NCBI RefSeq assembly: GCF_963662255.1
Contig: NC_085055.1
Span: forward strand, 4,708,102-4,772,101
Reading direction: 5' to 3'
Origin: Cinclus cinclus
Taxonomy: Eukaryota > Chordata > Aves > Passeriformes > Cinclidae
Length of the DNA: 64,000 nucleotides
The translations under genes and the position numbers were made by a program. The notes below the pieces were generated by a model. It worked only from the letters and a program-made list of their open reading frames with translations, searched no databases and was not told the origin of the DNA. Shown here piece by piece: positions 12,633 to 26,827 of this stretch; the stretch's first letter is position 1; each line of letters opens with the position of its first letter.

Positions 12633-14270
12633 TGTGTTTGAGTCTGCCAGGGTAAGCTGGTAGTAATGTGATGAGGGATGAAAACTGCCTTGGTTAAAAA
12701 TATGAACTGCATTTCACTGTATTCAGCCTGGAACCACGAGCCCAGAGAGCAGTAAACACTGAGATGACAGCACTGACTGTTCTGAATACAAACTACCTTT
12801 TTTCTTTGATTGGAGATTAAATTGCAACTAGTAGTTCAGGTCATTTCTCTTTACGTCTGGATGAGTCTTCCATCTCTAGCCAGATGTTGGCCTTGGCAGT
12901 TCCATGAAGAGCTGCTTAGACAGCAATGTCTCCTGCAGCTTATTTTGGGCTTGCTGTCACTGCTGCCTCTGCAGTGTGTCACTTGCAGTCCATCACTCCC
13001 ATTTTTTCCTTCCCCATTCTGAGAGACTTTTCCTAACAGAGATGAAGTGCTGGATTTGATAAGCCAAATCCATTTTTTTTACAGACACCAATGTCATGAA
13101 TGTCATCCATTTCTGCTGAGTTTTATAGAAACCCAGGCATTTCTTTAAATGATCAGTCCTCAGACCTTTCTGTGCACTTTGTTTACCCCAGTTAGTAACA
13201 CAAGTCTCAACACGCTCAACTGCCATTATGACAATGGCACTTTTAATTAAGAGGAGAATTCACTGCTGCATCAGTAGGAAAAAAAACCAAGAAAAATACT
13301 TGTTCTCTTAATTGTATATGTGTGGGGGATTTTGACATGAATTTAGGCCAATTAACTTTTTGCTTGAGCAGAACTTGCAACACTTGCCCTCTTCTAAATT
13401 CTAAATGGAAATATCATACAGGTAATGTTCAAAACAAAGATGTTACAAAAAAAAGCATGAAGTAAATATAGATTTTTGTTAATGTTCTTAATTAGAGCAA
13501 TAAAATTTCAGAGTAGAAAATTTCCATTTGAATGACTCATGCTATTAAGTACAGGACTGTATGTTCCCATGGCTCAGCAATCTTAGTAAATATATCATTA
13601 GTGGTCCACAGAGAGAATGGATAGTTTGGTGCTGGTGTTCTTATTTTCAGCAGCTTAATTCTACAATGATACAACTGACATTATTTTTCCATCAGTGTTG
13701 CTGTTGTTCCTACCAGACAAATGTTGTGTGATCAGAGATGCAAGGTAAAGGGATTCACATGCTTGTCCATGATTTCCATTAAGACTGGTTTCCACTGTCT
13801 GTTAAAATCCAGGCCACATCATGGAAGGCTGAAAACAATTCATACAACACATGTAAACCTTCAGCATCCACAGTGTCTGCTCCCTCTGTGACACCCACTG
13901 CTTCTTAAAGTGATATAATGTGAACAGTTGGATTTAATTTTCCTCCTGTGTGTCACTTTACACTGTAAACCTCTACTGTACTCCTTAGTCATCTCTCTTG
14001 GGACCAAAGAGTCACAGTTGACTTAATTCTTATTCCTAATTATTATAATATTTACATCAGAAATTGATGCAGGCATGAGCATATGTGCACACACTTTTCT
14101 GCTTATTAGTATTGTAATTAATTGGGAGTTGAGGGATGCTTGAGAATTTGTCCCTCCGTGGCTGTGGTGATTTGGTATCCAAAAGAATGTGTTCATTGGT
14201 GTGGGTTTAAACTCCTGCAAAAAATAAAAAAAACTTATGCAAAGCAGGCTGAGAAAAGTGCAGCAGCATC

Positions 14271-14290
14271 ACTTACTGACACTTACTGAC
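14271..14290. repeat. 10-bp direct tandem duplication
   Basis: ACTTACTGAC occurs twice with no spacer. Likely replication slippage. Confidence 0.8.
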
Positions 14291-14606
14291 ATCTGCCCTG
14301 AGAGCAGCATTTGGGGAAGCACAAGCTTCTCCCCAGTCAGTAGGGACTGCTCTCCTGTGGGATGTGTGTTCCTCCTGCTGTTACTATGCATGTGAAAATT
14401 TGAAGGAACAATAATGCAAAGTTTTTAAACATTAATAATTAATGTGTAAAATGTGGAGTCATTATTTTTGTTAGTAATTGGTTCATGGGCTCTATAAAGT
14501 CTTCTCTAAGTGAGGAACACACTGGGTATGAAATCAAATCTAAAATGGGCATAGACTGTATCTGACAAATCAAGCTCAAGTACAGTTGTTCCATTGTGTT
14601 TCCAGA

Positions 14607-14661
14607 TACATATATATCTATATATATATAATTTTAATATGTGTGTATTTATTTATTTATA
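14607..14661. repeat. TA-rich and (TTTA) simple repeat
   Basis: An interrupted TATATA run is followed by TTTATTTATTTAT. A compound microsatellite that gives rise to a false Tyr/Ile-rich open frame. Confidence 0.85.
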
Positions 14662-17595
14662 GATCAGGTTTTGGCAAACACAATACAGACCAGACTTTGA
14701 AGTTGGATACTGAATCGGTTGGAAAAAAATATTTGGAAAAAGTTTTTTGGAACTGCTGTATTCTCACTTCTAAAGGATTAATGAAGACAGTGCAATCAGT
14801 CCTGGCCAAACTGTTCCAGGCGAACACACACACCTTGGGAAAGAGGTGATGGCAGTGGAGCAGCATCAGCACTGTGTTCCTGATGGGAACAGGCACCACT
14901 GCTCTTTTCCTGCTGGCACGGGACTAGGAAAAGCAGTGCAGAGCTCTGTCAGCCTGTGCAGCCTGTGTGCCATAGTAAATATCCACTAGTATTCCCATTC
15001 CAATGGAAAAACAAAGCCTCCCTGACTTAGGAAAGAAGTTGTTGGCAGCTGTAAACTTGGTTTCATGACTGAGCTGTGTCACAGCAGCTCAACACATCTT
15101 GCAGCCTGAGGCTGATGAAAGACCCCCTTTTCCCATTTACCTTATAAAAATAACTGCTTCCTATTCCTGTCAGGGATGACCCAAGGCTCCTAAAATTAGT
15201 GGGACCTCTTGCCCTTCTCCACTCTTGACTGTGTCTGCTGTTGCCAAGCTCAGACTATTAGTCTGTCTTCTCTGATGAGACACTTCAGAGGAAGGAGAAG
15301 AACACAAAGCAGCTCCCAGCATGAAATAACTTCGCAATAGCTGCTTCCTGACCCTGGTGAGCATAGCTGGGTTTGAGGTATTCAGGAGAAAATCTTGTGG
15401 TTCTAGAAGAACTACTGCTTCTGCATCACCTGACCTACATCCATCTTTTAGCAAAAGTAAAATTCTCTGTGTTGTGCCCCACTACACCTACTGGCAGTAC
15501 CTGGAGGTCAGAGCCATGGTGCAGTGCTGGAGGTGAACTCTTGTTTCATGATATTTAATAGTAGCTGTTAATGAGGAAAAAACAAATCTATAAGCAAACC
15601 AGCATCCATGGCAATACGGCCATTCACTCTTGAACTTTTCAAAACAGGAATAATTAATTTAACCTTTTACTTTGTGGTTTTATTTTTTGCTCTTTGGTTT
15701 TGATTTTTGTACTTTTTTTTTCTCTTATAAAAGCTTACACAGGCAGATGTGTCTGTGTTCTGGCAATTAGTAATCAGCTGAGTCAGAGTTCTTCAAGGGA
15801 ACTTGTAAAGGATCTATCTCTTTCACATTTAAGTTCTTGCATGCAGAGTGCAATCTGAATTGCTCAGCACAGCAGCTTTGGCTTTAGGGGGCTGTATTAA
15901 GCAGATCCATGCAATTGTTTCTAAGGAAATGCTTTTCTTATTGCCTTTGACAGTTAAAAACGAGGCGGTGGAGTGTTCATTTGCTGGAGTACCTGAGTGT
16001 GGAAGTCATTCAAGTCTGATCTGGTGACACTTTTCCCCAGGGAGGGTGTTCCTGTCGATATGCCCCCTATAACTAGACCTGCTCAACTGTCCTGGTTTTG
16101 AGTAACAAATGAGCTCCAAGATCAACCAGTTCACGGTGGGAATAGGAAGAGAGTAGGTACTGCTGGGTCATGGCCTAACTCCCAAAACTGCATCCTTTTT
16201 TCCAAGTTCTTATGTGGGCTCCTTGGAAGCAAACTAGACAGAAACATGAAAGGGAAGGTTTCGTTGCAAATGCTCCACTTCTGTGGCATTTTATCAGGAA
16301 AACAAGGGTGCAAGACTCTTCAAATGAGGGTTTTATTCCAAGAGACCTGTGTTTGGAGTTCATGATGTGGATTCACACTTCCAAATGCACTAATACCACA
16401 ATAACTCATAGTGCCAGCAAAGCTAATGGCAAAACTGCAAGTGTCTGAGATTAATTTGAGGAATCCACTTTATTGTTTTGGTGGTAAAAGATCTGCATCC
16501 CTGGTTAACTGAGGGTTATGGAAATACATGGATTAAATCTGGGCTCAAGATTTGAATCTTGCTCTGAACTTTCACTGACCTGAATAAGGTAAAGGACAGT
16601 GTGATCAAGTTCATCACTTGGCTCAAAGAGCTTGCACAGTTCCTTACAGCCTTTATCATCCAGGCCCCCTTATCTTGCTCCATCTGCTCCATTCCAGTGA
16701 TATTTTTAGCATGCATTCACTATACAGTTTTTCCAGTCTGGCTGCCTGACCCTTTGGTTTCCTAACAATGCAACTGCAATGGAAGTGGTGCATGAGCAAA
16801 GGCTGCCACTGAAGTGGGATTTTTTCCACCTCCCAGAATAACTCCCAAATTTGACCAATCCTCTCACCTTGGAGCTGTTTTTAACGAGTCAAGCTGGGAG
16901 GTTTTTTCTGTAAGGTTCTGTTAACCTAGAAATGGCTTCAGCTCTGCTTTGAAGTTAACACTTCATTAAGATTAATTGGGGAAGTTCACACCTCTGCTGG
17001 GAGTTTGTCTAGCAGACTGTGAGACAGGAGCAGGCTGATTTACACACCGATGCCTGGCTTTGTAGCTGTAAAAGGGAGGGCAGTCACTGGCTCCAAGAAC
17101 AGTGCAAGGACTGAAAAATGACCCTGCTTCCACAGCTGGGCTCCTCCTGCTCCTGAACTTACTACAGGGGATGGATGCTGATCACAGCTGCCTTGAACTT
17201 GCAGCACAGTTTCAGGTGCCAACCTCGGGACACAAATGGCAGGGGATACATTATTAAATCTTAACATTACTGGTGGTGGATAAATCAAGAGGTAATTTTT
17301 TCCATTTGTCTACTGCTGCCTGGTATGAGTTGGGGATTATTCACCACAAGGAGGAGAAGGGAAATGGGGCTGGCTCCTGCTGACACATGGGCTAAGTCTA
17401 GTGCTCTGTGTCCATGGAGAGGTGTCCAGGAGGACATGGGGGTAGGAGACCTCTGTGAATCTGTCTCGTCCCTTTGTGTCAGGCCACAGGATGGGAAGAA
17501 AGAACCCTTCAACATGTCAGATCCATCACAACCAGGAAAGCTGATGTCCTTTTAGCTTCTTGGATTTGGCTGGGTTAGGTTTAGAAGTGGACTTA

Positions 17596-17640
17596 ATGAT
17601 CTTAGAATCATTTAGGCTGGAAAAGACCTTTATGAGTCTG
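17596..17640 (-). mobile_element. CR1 LINE 3' terminal fragment
   Basis: The plus strand reads AGAATCATTTAGGCTGGAAA followed by AGACCTTTATGA, which is the reverse complement of a CR1 3' end of the type ending in GGTCTTTTCCAACCTAAATGATTCT. Only the terminal 40-45 bp are recognisable. Confidence 0.85.
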
Positions 17641-17917
17641 TGGCATTGCAGGCATGTGAGCTGCCAGCTCTGCTAGGAAGGCAGTAGCCTCAGCAGTAAG
17701 GTGGCACAAGTCCTTTTGTTTCCTCAGCTCTGTCTTCTCTATCCTTGTGAGGATTCTCTTGGATAATCATCACAATGTAAATCATCGGTGGTTTTTCCAG
17801 GTCACATGGTCACTTCTTGATTTCTAGGAGACAATTAAAGTTGAGCTGATCCCACGTAAAATAGCCTCAAACAAATAGATGTTTCATATATATGTTATCT
17901 CATATGCAAGGAGTCCA
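17641..17917. other. Short non-coding spacer between two CR1 fragments
   Basis: Unique-looking sequence without an open frame of note. It separates two minus-strand CR1 tails that appear to belong to different subfamilies. Confidence 0.6.
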
Positions 17918-18065
17918 CAGAATCAGAGAATATGCTGAGTGGGAAGGGACCCACAAGGATCATCAAGTTCACCTCCTGGCCCTGCACATCACCATCCCCA
18001 AAAGTCACACCATGTGCCCAAGATCATTGTCCGAACACTTTTTGAACAGACAGCTGTGACCAGTA
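17918..18065 (-). mobile_element. CR1 LINE 3' fragment, internally deleted
   Basis: The plus strand reads the reverse complement of a CR1 3' UTR: AGAATCAGAGAATATGCTGA, then GGAAGGGACCCACAAGGATC, then CTCCTGGCCCTGCACA, a stretch matching AGTCACACCATGTGCCCA, and ATTGTCCGAACACTTTTTGAA. After that the match jumps to GCTGTGACCA, so part of the element is missing. The subfamily is not the same as that of the fragment at 17,596-17,640, whose end differs. Confidence 0.9.
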
Positions 18066-21000
18066 ATGTCTTAAAATCACCAGTGTTCCCCTCAGATCCC
18101 TCTGGTAGGACAGCACAGTGCTAATGAAGCTGGGGAAAGCTGTGTGATGGAGCCTTTTTCCCTTGCCAAAGCATGGACTGACACTACACAAAAGTTATGG
18201 CAGTGTTACTTACAGCAGAGTAAATGAGTCAAGGTCCCCATTTAGAATAGTTTGTGCCCTTAATCAGTTTTCATTCTGAAGATCAGATCAGCTGCAGTGG
18301 TTGGAGTGAGCTCTCCCATCCTGCAGCACTCACCTTCTGCAGTTCCCACTCCCCAGATCCACTCAGCGTTTGGAAGGGGCTCTGATGAGCTGTGATGTGA
18401 CAAAATAAACAATGGTGTGTAGTGTTTGCACAATGGCTCTCCTATGTACTGCTTTGTGCAAGATAATCCTGAAGCCTGGAGAAATCTCTCCTGTAGCTCA
18501 GTCAGCTTCTTTGATACAGCTTTTATCTTGCCCTTTACTGAGTTTATTGCTGGCAGAAAACAAGAGTAAATGTATAGATAAACTTCAGGGTCTTACCATC
18601 TTGGCTAGGAGGGTAATCCTGGCTCCATTCGTGTAAACAGCTAAATTCTTTCTGATTTCATTTGTACCAGGGTTTCATCTCTTTGAGTACTTTTTCCTCC
18701 CTCTATTTGCAGTCCTTGAAGCAATCAGAGACTGCTGTCTACCACCTGCATTCCACCAGGCACAGGGATTGCAGCTGAAAGCCCAGCACAAGGGGAAAAT
18801 CCTTCCTTGGAAACTTTCAGATCTTTAGACATTTCTGGGACAGGGAGGGAGGTGGGAATTCATGGACAGAGGCTGAAAACCCATCAGGTACTGGAGGGAA
18901 GAGCTGGGGGAAAAGGGCAAGGTTGGCTGCAAACTCCCCCTCTGATGCAGCTGCTGAAATAGGTACCATTCCCTGCATTGCCAGTGGAGAACAAAGGCTA
19001 AAATCTAATACTAGAGAGACAGTGATGAGCATTACATCTTGAGGTTTAAGTGTTTTAATGTTGTTTCTATGGTGGCAGTACCTGGAATCTTCAGAAAAAT
19101 AAAATAAAATTTAATGATAACAACCAGAGAGCCACTGTCCTACTTCTATATATAGAAACCCTCTGTTGTAATATCATGATTTCAAATCTGATAAGAGTGG
19201 TTCCAGTTCCATGAAATGATTTTTGCTTGTCTATGGCTCATACAGGTGGAAAAACAACATGTACATTCATAATTTATTTTCTGAAATAAATATTCTACTT
19301 TACTGGAAAAATAGAGATGAAGGTTCAAATATTGGCTGTCCTAGAACTTCAGATCTGTTCGTTACAGGTCAGATACAGATCTGACATTTACAGCACAAAG
19401 CACCCTAGCATTGACCTAAGCAATCACCCACGACCCAACCCAATGGAATCTGGGCTAATACAAGTCACTAAAAGTTGGCCATAGGAGTCCAGAAGCACTG
19501 GAGACCACATAGTTTTATTTAGATCTCCATCACTTGGAAATTGAAATGCAGCTCATTTTAGAAACAAGTTAGCCAAGTGCTGCTGCAGGACATGGGTTAA
19601 GATAAACAAAAAGTAATGTCCTATGTGAAACACCATTGGAAAAGGAGGTTCAGCTGCCCAAGTTTAAGTTCATGAGAGGCATCTGCTCTTGAATAACTTC
19701 AGCCATAACTGCTTGAAGGTGAACCTGTGGGATTCACTAGCCCAGACTGAGCTAATCTAATGGAAAGGTCTTTCCTGACCTGGAGGAGAGGACTTTGTGA
19801 TTAAGGAAGAAGTGTCCTGAGCTGCATATTCTATCAGAAAAGCAGCACTTGCCCAAACATAATAACCCTTGTAGCATCATAGGAGAACATCTTGGGTTTA
19901 GACTGTGGTGAACAGAGCCTCTAGGATTACTTACAGGTGCTCCTCTCAGGGCAACAACAGATGCATTTCTCCTTAACTTACTTGAAAAGTCTCTTTCCAT
20001 GCCTTCTGACCAGTGGGCAGCAACACACAAATTCTAAAAAATTCTTTCCATTTACGAGGCTGCAGCAGAACTCAGAAGTACTGCAGACAAATTCTTTAAC
20101 TGCTCTTGAAGATCAGACAGGAGGGAGAAGTATTCCCTAACTGACATGATAGGTTGTCCCAACAGAGTCTTTATTCTAAAAGAGTTTCATATTTCCAAAT
20201 GTAAAAATCTAAAGCAGTGGTGAAGGAGTCTAGGGTTTCTTTTTTGGCTCAGCCAGCTAACCTGGAAAGGTATATCTGCGTAGTCAGTCAGGAAAGTAGC
20301 AAAATTCCTGGTTGCAGCTCTTGGAAATGATTGCAGAAGCAAAGCCAGGTTATTTTAATAGAGGTTGTGTTATCATCAGAAACAGTCTGGAAAGAGCACG
20401 TTAAGATGTGCGTTTGATTTATTCTAGGACCTAGGGTTCAAGTTCAAATCCAAACCAGGATTAAAAATGACTAGAGTATTCAGCAGGAGATTTTGGCTTC
20501 AAGTGATAGAAACAGTGAGGGATCTTGCTGGCTTTGATGATAGGTCAGGTTTTTAAATTACCTTGATTTTTGCACACCTCCTCTTACAGATAATTGAAAC
20601 CATATTGTGTTACATATATGCAGCATGAATTTCTATTGGTAGCATGTCTTTATCTTGAGAAATTACTTCTTTTTTTCTCCTGTAACTGAGACAAAGAAGC
20701 TCCTTTTCTCTATCCCTGTCATCTTCCAGCTCCCCTTGAACAATCTGGGCCTAATTTGAATTCCAGTGATAAGGAATAACCTGATATTTTGGTTACCTTT
20801 GTGAATGAAAGGTTAATTCTGTACATCCAAGATTTGTACTGCATGCTAGTTTAAGGGCATTTTACCACACAGCTGGTGAGGGATTTTCACAAATACAAGA
20901 GAGGACTGTATGTTATTTAACTTTACCTTTCAACTCTCTCTCTCTTTTTTTTCCATTAAGTTCCCAGCTGACTGCACACTCTTGAATGCAGCAATCTGTT

Positions 21001-21890
21001 TAATCTAGTTTTAGCCTTCCTTTTCCTGTTTTGCTGTTTACTTTTCTTCCCATGCCAGTAACTATTGAGGCAATACTGTGGGTCCATTATTTGTTTCAGG
21101 CATCTTGGAATATATGTGTTGGCTTTGCTCTGTGTGTGTATGCATGAGAGAAAGGGAATAAACATACATGTGGCCAATTAGTCAGTACACTTAAATTAAT
21201 GAAGAGCAATCTATGAATCTCCTTTTTCTGAGAATTTGGAAATGCTGGGAACCTTTGCCATGTAGCCTTCAAAAATTTCAAAAGCAGCTATAAGGTCACA
21301 GTCTAATACTCCCTTCTGTAGACTCATGTCTTTTCTAAAAATATTTCCCAACTTAATCTTCAGTGTGTGGAACAGGAGGGCAGAGGGGGAATGGCAGTGT
21401 TTATGACCAAAGTGCAAAGATGAGGAAGAAAATTAAATCCACAAAAAAGCGAATCTTTTGATCTCTGCTTCGTTTTCCTCATTACCAACTTAAGAGTACC
21501 AGCAGTTATGTTTTAACTAAACACTGAGTTTATGGACCCATGTCTCTGTCTACAGATAAGGGAAGGTCAAGAGGAACTAAGCTAATGCTGTCTTTGCTTT
21601 TGCACATTTTCCTTGAATTGGGACACCCAAACAAGTCAGTAGGAGTCTAAACACCACCAGTGATTTGGGTGTGTTGCTTCTTGTAGTAGGTAAAATGCAG
21701 TCAAAGATGTCTGCACTGGATAGACACAATCCTGAGAAGAAAGAGTCTCAGTAATATCACAGGTGAAGAGGCCTCTAGGGTCCATGAAACTGGAAAGAAA
21801 ATACCACAGTAAATTTAACAGCAGCAAAATTAACCCAGCTAGAAGAGTTTGGAAGGAAGTGTTAAAAACCCAGGCTTTATGTTCTCCCTT

Positions 21891-21927
21891 TTGTTTTTTT
21901 TTTTGTTTTTTTTTTTCTTTCTTTTTG
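21891..21927 (-). repeat. Interrupted poly(T)
   Basis: Long T runs broken by single G or C, then CTTTCTTTTT. Equivalent to an A-rich tail on the minus strand; no associated element was recognised. Confidence 0.8.
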
Positions 21928-24900
21928 GTTCTTGAATTGTGAGAAACCCTCAGAGGTCAGAAAAGCTGCAAATGAGAGGAGGAGGGAGTTGTATGGAGGA
22001 TGTCTCTGTTCTGTAAGAAATCTCCTCTGTTAAACCACCCTCTGGAGCAGTGAGAAAAACTCCCGTTTCCAGCAATGTTTCTGCCTCTCCTTCTACAAAG
22101 GAGAGACTTTGTTTCACCCCATCTTTTTACCTTCAAAACTAAACTTACTGACTCCTGCCCACCAAGGGTTTCTTGTCAGGTTGGTAGACACATCCATTGT
22201 TTGAGAACTCTACGAAGTGATCACATCCTCTTCATCACTGTCACTGTCCTGGCTTCACTCCTGTTTTTTCTGTTCCAAACACCAGTAAAGATGGTGAACT
22301 GAGTTTGCACAGTGTGTCTGGCAGCACCAAGGGATGCTTTGAATGGCCCTTCAAAAGCACTGACCTGTCAGAATTCATCCTCCAGGTGGGATGACTGATG
22401 TCTTCAGAAAATCCACGTGCACCAGAAAGGAGTTCAGGTGTGCAATGAAGAAGTCAAAATCCATAGATCATAAAGAAGAAATAATGCATTAATTAGTCTG
22501 CAACTAGCACCAATACCATCTGAGGAAAATAAAAACCTTTTTCTTTGTGCTTTCTTTCAATGTACAGAAAAATTATGGAGCCAGATTCTACCCACCTGAA
22601 ACTACTGAAACACATAAACAAGTAACCTGGTATTGGACATTAAGGAAAACTTACATTAGGGCAGTTCCCAGAGGGAAATATCTCCAACAGGTGTGTGCAT
22701 TGGAGAAATAAGATATGTCCCTTATTACTGGCGTCATTTATAACTTTAGGTCTGAGTACACAGCTAATTCTGAAGTAGTTTCAAAAACAAAAGGTAAGCA
22801 AAGAATAATGATTCCTGTGAAGCCAGTATGAGTCTCTGACTGATGCTGACTGCAAACATGTCTGGGTGAGCTGAATCTGGAGTTTAAGCACAGAGAGGTC
22901 ATTTTAAATGATCCTGCAGTTAAGTAACACTTCAGTCTGGGAAGTCTTCCTTCCAAACAATTCCTCTGTTCCACACAGGCTTCCTTTCAATGTTGTTGTC
23001 TGTTCTCAGTGGGTTTTCTTCATCTTCACTCTTTCTGAAGATTTTGGGATATTCAGAGAAGCTGAGGTCTTCATTTTTTCAGATGTTTTGAGTTCTGAAA
23101 GTCTTCACCTGCAGAGGATTTATCCTGATAAGGCATTAACTCCAGATTTATTTGAAGAAAGAGAACTGTACACAACATGAAGGGTGCTCGGCTCCTTCTT
23201 AAACACTAACATGAGCAATTCTGAATGGAGATCTGTTCAGGTGTTCTGGACATCTGCATGTCAGCATGCAGAAAAAGCAAGCAAATGCAAATGAATGTTC
23301 CTGAAACAGCAGTGGAAAGAAAATATTTTTTACATACCTTGACAAGACCTTGTTATAAGAATCATGACAGTAAGAGCCCAATAGCAACACAGATGAGAAC
23401 TGGGGCCCTTCCCTTCTACATTGCCATAGACTTCACTGGGATTCTTAGCTCAGTGTTTTATTAAGCATCCAGAAGAACTTAAGCCCTAGCAAACTCCTTT
23501 AGGTGTAATTTGGGCTGCATAACTCTGACTGCATAAGCCTTCTCTAACCCCACAACGTGTCGTTTGTACAAAAGTGCATGTGAGTGCATACATGTGCTCA
23601 TCAGGGAAGCAAAGAGGAGGAACTGAGGCAGCAGGCACATGACTCAGGGTGTGTGGGGATTGGTAATAAACCCCTGGTATTGCAGAGTTTGGATCTTTAT
23701 TCTGCAGCACCTGGGCTTCCTCCCAACAGAAAATGCTGCAGGCTACATTTATGCTTAGTAGTTAATTATCCATGGCAGCAGGTAAGGGATTAGTGACCAG
23801 GTAGAGTTTCACACCTGTCAATGGGGTGAACACTGTAGCTGCTCAGAAATATTTGGCAAGAGAGGAAATAATACAGCTTTTCCTACACTAAACCAGAAGC
23901 CCCTTCCACATGAACTGAAGGGGAATTGTCTCCTGTTGGTGGAATTCAGTATGTGACGTGTCTGGACGAGATGTGGTTCCAAGTCATGTTGCTGCATGTG
24001 CCTAGCAGTAATGCTGGCTTAAAAAATACCTGTCCTCCTCTTACATCCATGCCTACCTCTGTATTGCAGCCCACACCCCTGCCTTTGGTGCCATTGGAAA
24101 CCAGCCGTGGAGATACCTGGTTTGAACAGCAAAAATAAACCCAAACCTTTTTTAGGAATGCTGGCTCACAGCCAGATCAATATCCTGACATGACTGGCAG
24201 CACTGATGCAAACCCCAAGACGGGCAGCAGGACCCAGAGGGCAGAGCACAGAGGTACCAGCCAGCAGTGAGGGGTAGAAATAGCCCAAGTCTAAATTCCT
24301 ACCAAAAGTTTTGCATCATAGCCCTGGAGCTGGAGCCACAGTTTGGAGAGCAAAGCTCAGCCTAATCCAGTCTCTGTTCTGAACAATGCAGGGATACCAC
24401 AGGTTTAACCCAGCTTTTGCCTTTGCCTTTGAATTAAGCAGCATGAATTTAGGTGTGCAACTTACACCCAAAGAAATCTTACTGAGAAGCTCGTTTCTGC
24501 CAAGGTAATTAATCAGGCGATGGCAAAAGATCACTTTGTTTCATCCCAGATTTGAAACCCCATTTGTCTACTCTTCCCTGGCCTGTCAAGGTTTTCCCCC
24601 ATGCTGTGTGTTCTGGGCATCATATGGTCTCTTATTTTTAGCTGTAGGTGATTGCAACACAGCCCCTTCAAAGAAATCCCACTGATATTGTCTGTTAGCA
24701 TTCAAAAGCAATCAGGTGTTAATGGCCTTAAAGAAAAGTTTACCTCTAATATTTCTTCTGCTCTCACTTGCTTGGCTTTCATTCTCATAACCCGTGTCCT
24801 GAGTGAAAAGACACCTGCTCACTGGAGTGACCTATCACTAAACCAAAACAAAAAGATTCTTGTTTTCCCTTTCTTCAGCAACATCTTTTGGCTATTGAAA

Positions 24901-26802
24901 ATGTAGCACTTGTATCAGCTCACTTTAACTGTGTTTCCTCCATCCCCTGATTAACACATCTAAGTTTTAAATGTTGGTTGCATAATATATGGGTTGCCCA
25001 GATTTACTCTTTTTAGATTCAGTAAATGATGTTTAAAGTACTCAGGTGTCATTTTTTTATTACTAAGATGGAGTCACAAAGTCAGTTAATGAACGGAACT
25101 GATTGGTTTCCAGGATCAAGTTCAAGCTTGTAAAAGGAGATGAATTACTAAAACAAAAATTCTGTGAAGGTCAAATCTTTCACCAACAAGAATAGAATCA
25201 TAGCACTCTTTCTCTCTTTCCATATGTAGCATTATACAAGAAATGCAAAGTAAGATACGGGCATCTCTTGAGCCTTTGTTGAAATTAGCATTCTGGTCAT
25301 CACTGGATGTTCTTTGTGCCAGCCAGAACTACATTTTCCCCTAATAGCTCCATCTTGGCCCCTGATACTGCATGTGCTTACTTGATTATTTTGAATACTT
25401 CAGAGTACTTTTATAGCTCTCTCATAATGAACTGCCAAGTCTGTTTTGAATATGTTAATCTCGGGATTAAGTTAAATATAAATACATGCCCCCAGCATTC
25501 TGAAGGAATGATGCATTTTTCAGTTTAATCTCTGAGGATTTTAGTACCGTTCATAAGAAATGTTCAATATCAATTCAGCATTGCTTCCAAGTAGGTGCAT
25601 GCTTTCATGAGGAATTTATATGAATCCCATTATAGATGTGCTGGGATCCCTCTATTACAGAAGAATCAAAACACCAAAAGATGAAGGGAGTGGTGTGACA
25701 ACAGAATACATTTAGGTTTTGGACAGGACAGGATTAAAAAGTGCTCCCATATGAGATCAAGTCTAAACTCTACCAGTTCCAGTTTATTTTAAAAATTCTG
25801 ATGGTTTAACTCTGAACAGCCAAGCTTTATGCCAGATCAGGCCCCGTCCCTCGCTTCCATCCCAGCTGCATGTTGAACCCCAGAGCAGATGTGGGGTGAG
25901 CACCAACTGCACCGTGCACTCTGACAAGCTCAACAGACATGCCTGCTCTGGGATAAATGTGCTGAGAACAAATCTGGAACTACACACATCCAGTTCTTTG
26001 CTCTTGTAACAATGGCCTTACAACTTGGACTGAGAAGAGTTGTGGTTTGGTCAGGGACACCACGGCTCCTTGGGCATCTGTGCCCTTTCCCATCCTCATC
26101 CCAGCAAGCAGAGCTGAGAGAGACCAGGCAAATTACAGAAATCGTGGACAGACTGTGAGACCCTGAGGATATCTGTGAATTTGGGACGGCATTGGTAGTA
26201 AAAATGGACCTAGTGAACAGCAAATGGATTGCTGAAGGCATTCCAAGAGTCTGAAACCCAGGTGTTCTGGTGCTGCATCAAAGAGCAGAGCTTGGCTGGG
26301 GGGGTGATAGCTCTGGGCTGGGGGTCAGGGATGAGAGAGGGACTGCTGTGCTCTGCTCCAAATGTAGACTGGCTGTGGGTACTGGGAATCAGCTCTGCAA
26401 ATCTTACACAGAGTTTAGCTCAGGGAAACAGAACTGCATGCTCTGTGGTGAGGAGCTGCTGAAGAGTGTGACCTTGCTCCTTATTTTGTGATTCCATTTT
26501 TAAAGCTGAAGTAGTGTGGGGGGAGAGGAACAAGAAACATTTGAAATATGTGTATGAGAACTTTGTCAGTCCTTCTGAAATGTCTATTATCTTTATTGTA
26601 TATGGCATAAGATTTATCTTGCAACTGGCATTTTTATGGCACCTTTCCTCTGTAACAACTTTCTTTCAGAAATCACAAAGCATATTTTACAAATGTCCAT
26701 CAATTAAGCCTCACATACTCATTGTGTGGGTAATAGAAATTATTGTATTTGCTTTCCCATCCCCTCTAGATTTGTTTAAATCACATGAATCTTCAAGAAT
26801 TT

Positions 26803-26827
26803 AAAAAAAAAACAAAAAAACAAAAAG
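26803..26827 (+). repeat. A-rich tract with C interruptions
   Basis: Ten A, C, seven A, C, five A, preceded by an AATTT word. It resembles a degenerate poly(A) tail on the plus strand. Confidence 0.75.

Larger units (their letters stand above)
12633..17595. other. Non-coding DNA, no gene supported
   Basis: Five kilobases between CR1 fragments. Composition is AT-rich with many TAATTA-like words. All open frames are short and lack any recognised domain. Contents that can be named are the 10-bp duplication and the TA/TTTA repeats listed separately, and a T-rich stretch around 15,668-15,727. Confidence 0.7.

Noticed and set aside
20432..20450. GGGTTCAAGTTCAAATCC, resembling a tRNA B box or the MIR tRNA-related region
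   Set aside because: No A box, cloverleaf or continuing MIR similarity around it. The similarity is too short.
24231..24244. CTCF-like GACCCAGAGGGCAG
   Set aside because: Only 11 of 14 positions fit and the first three do not; weaker than the candidate at 8,446 and likely chance.
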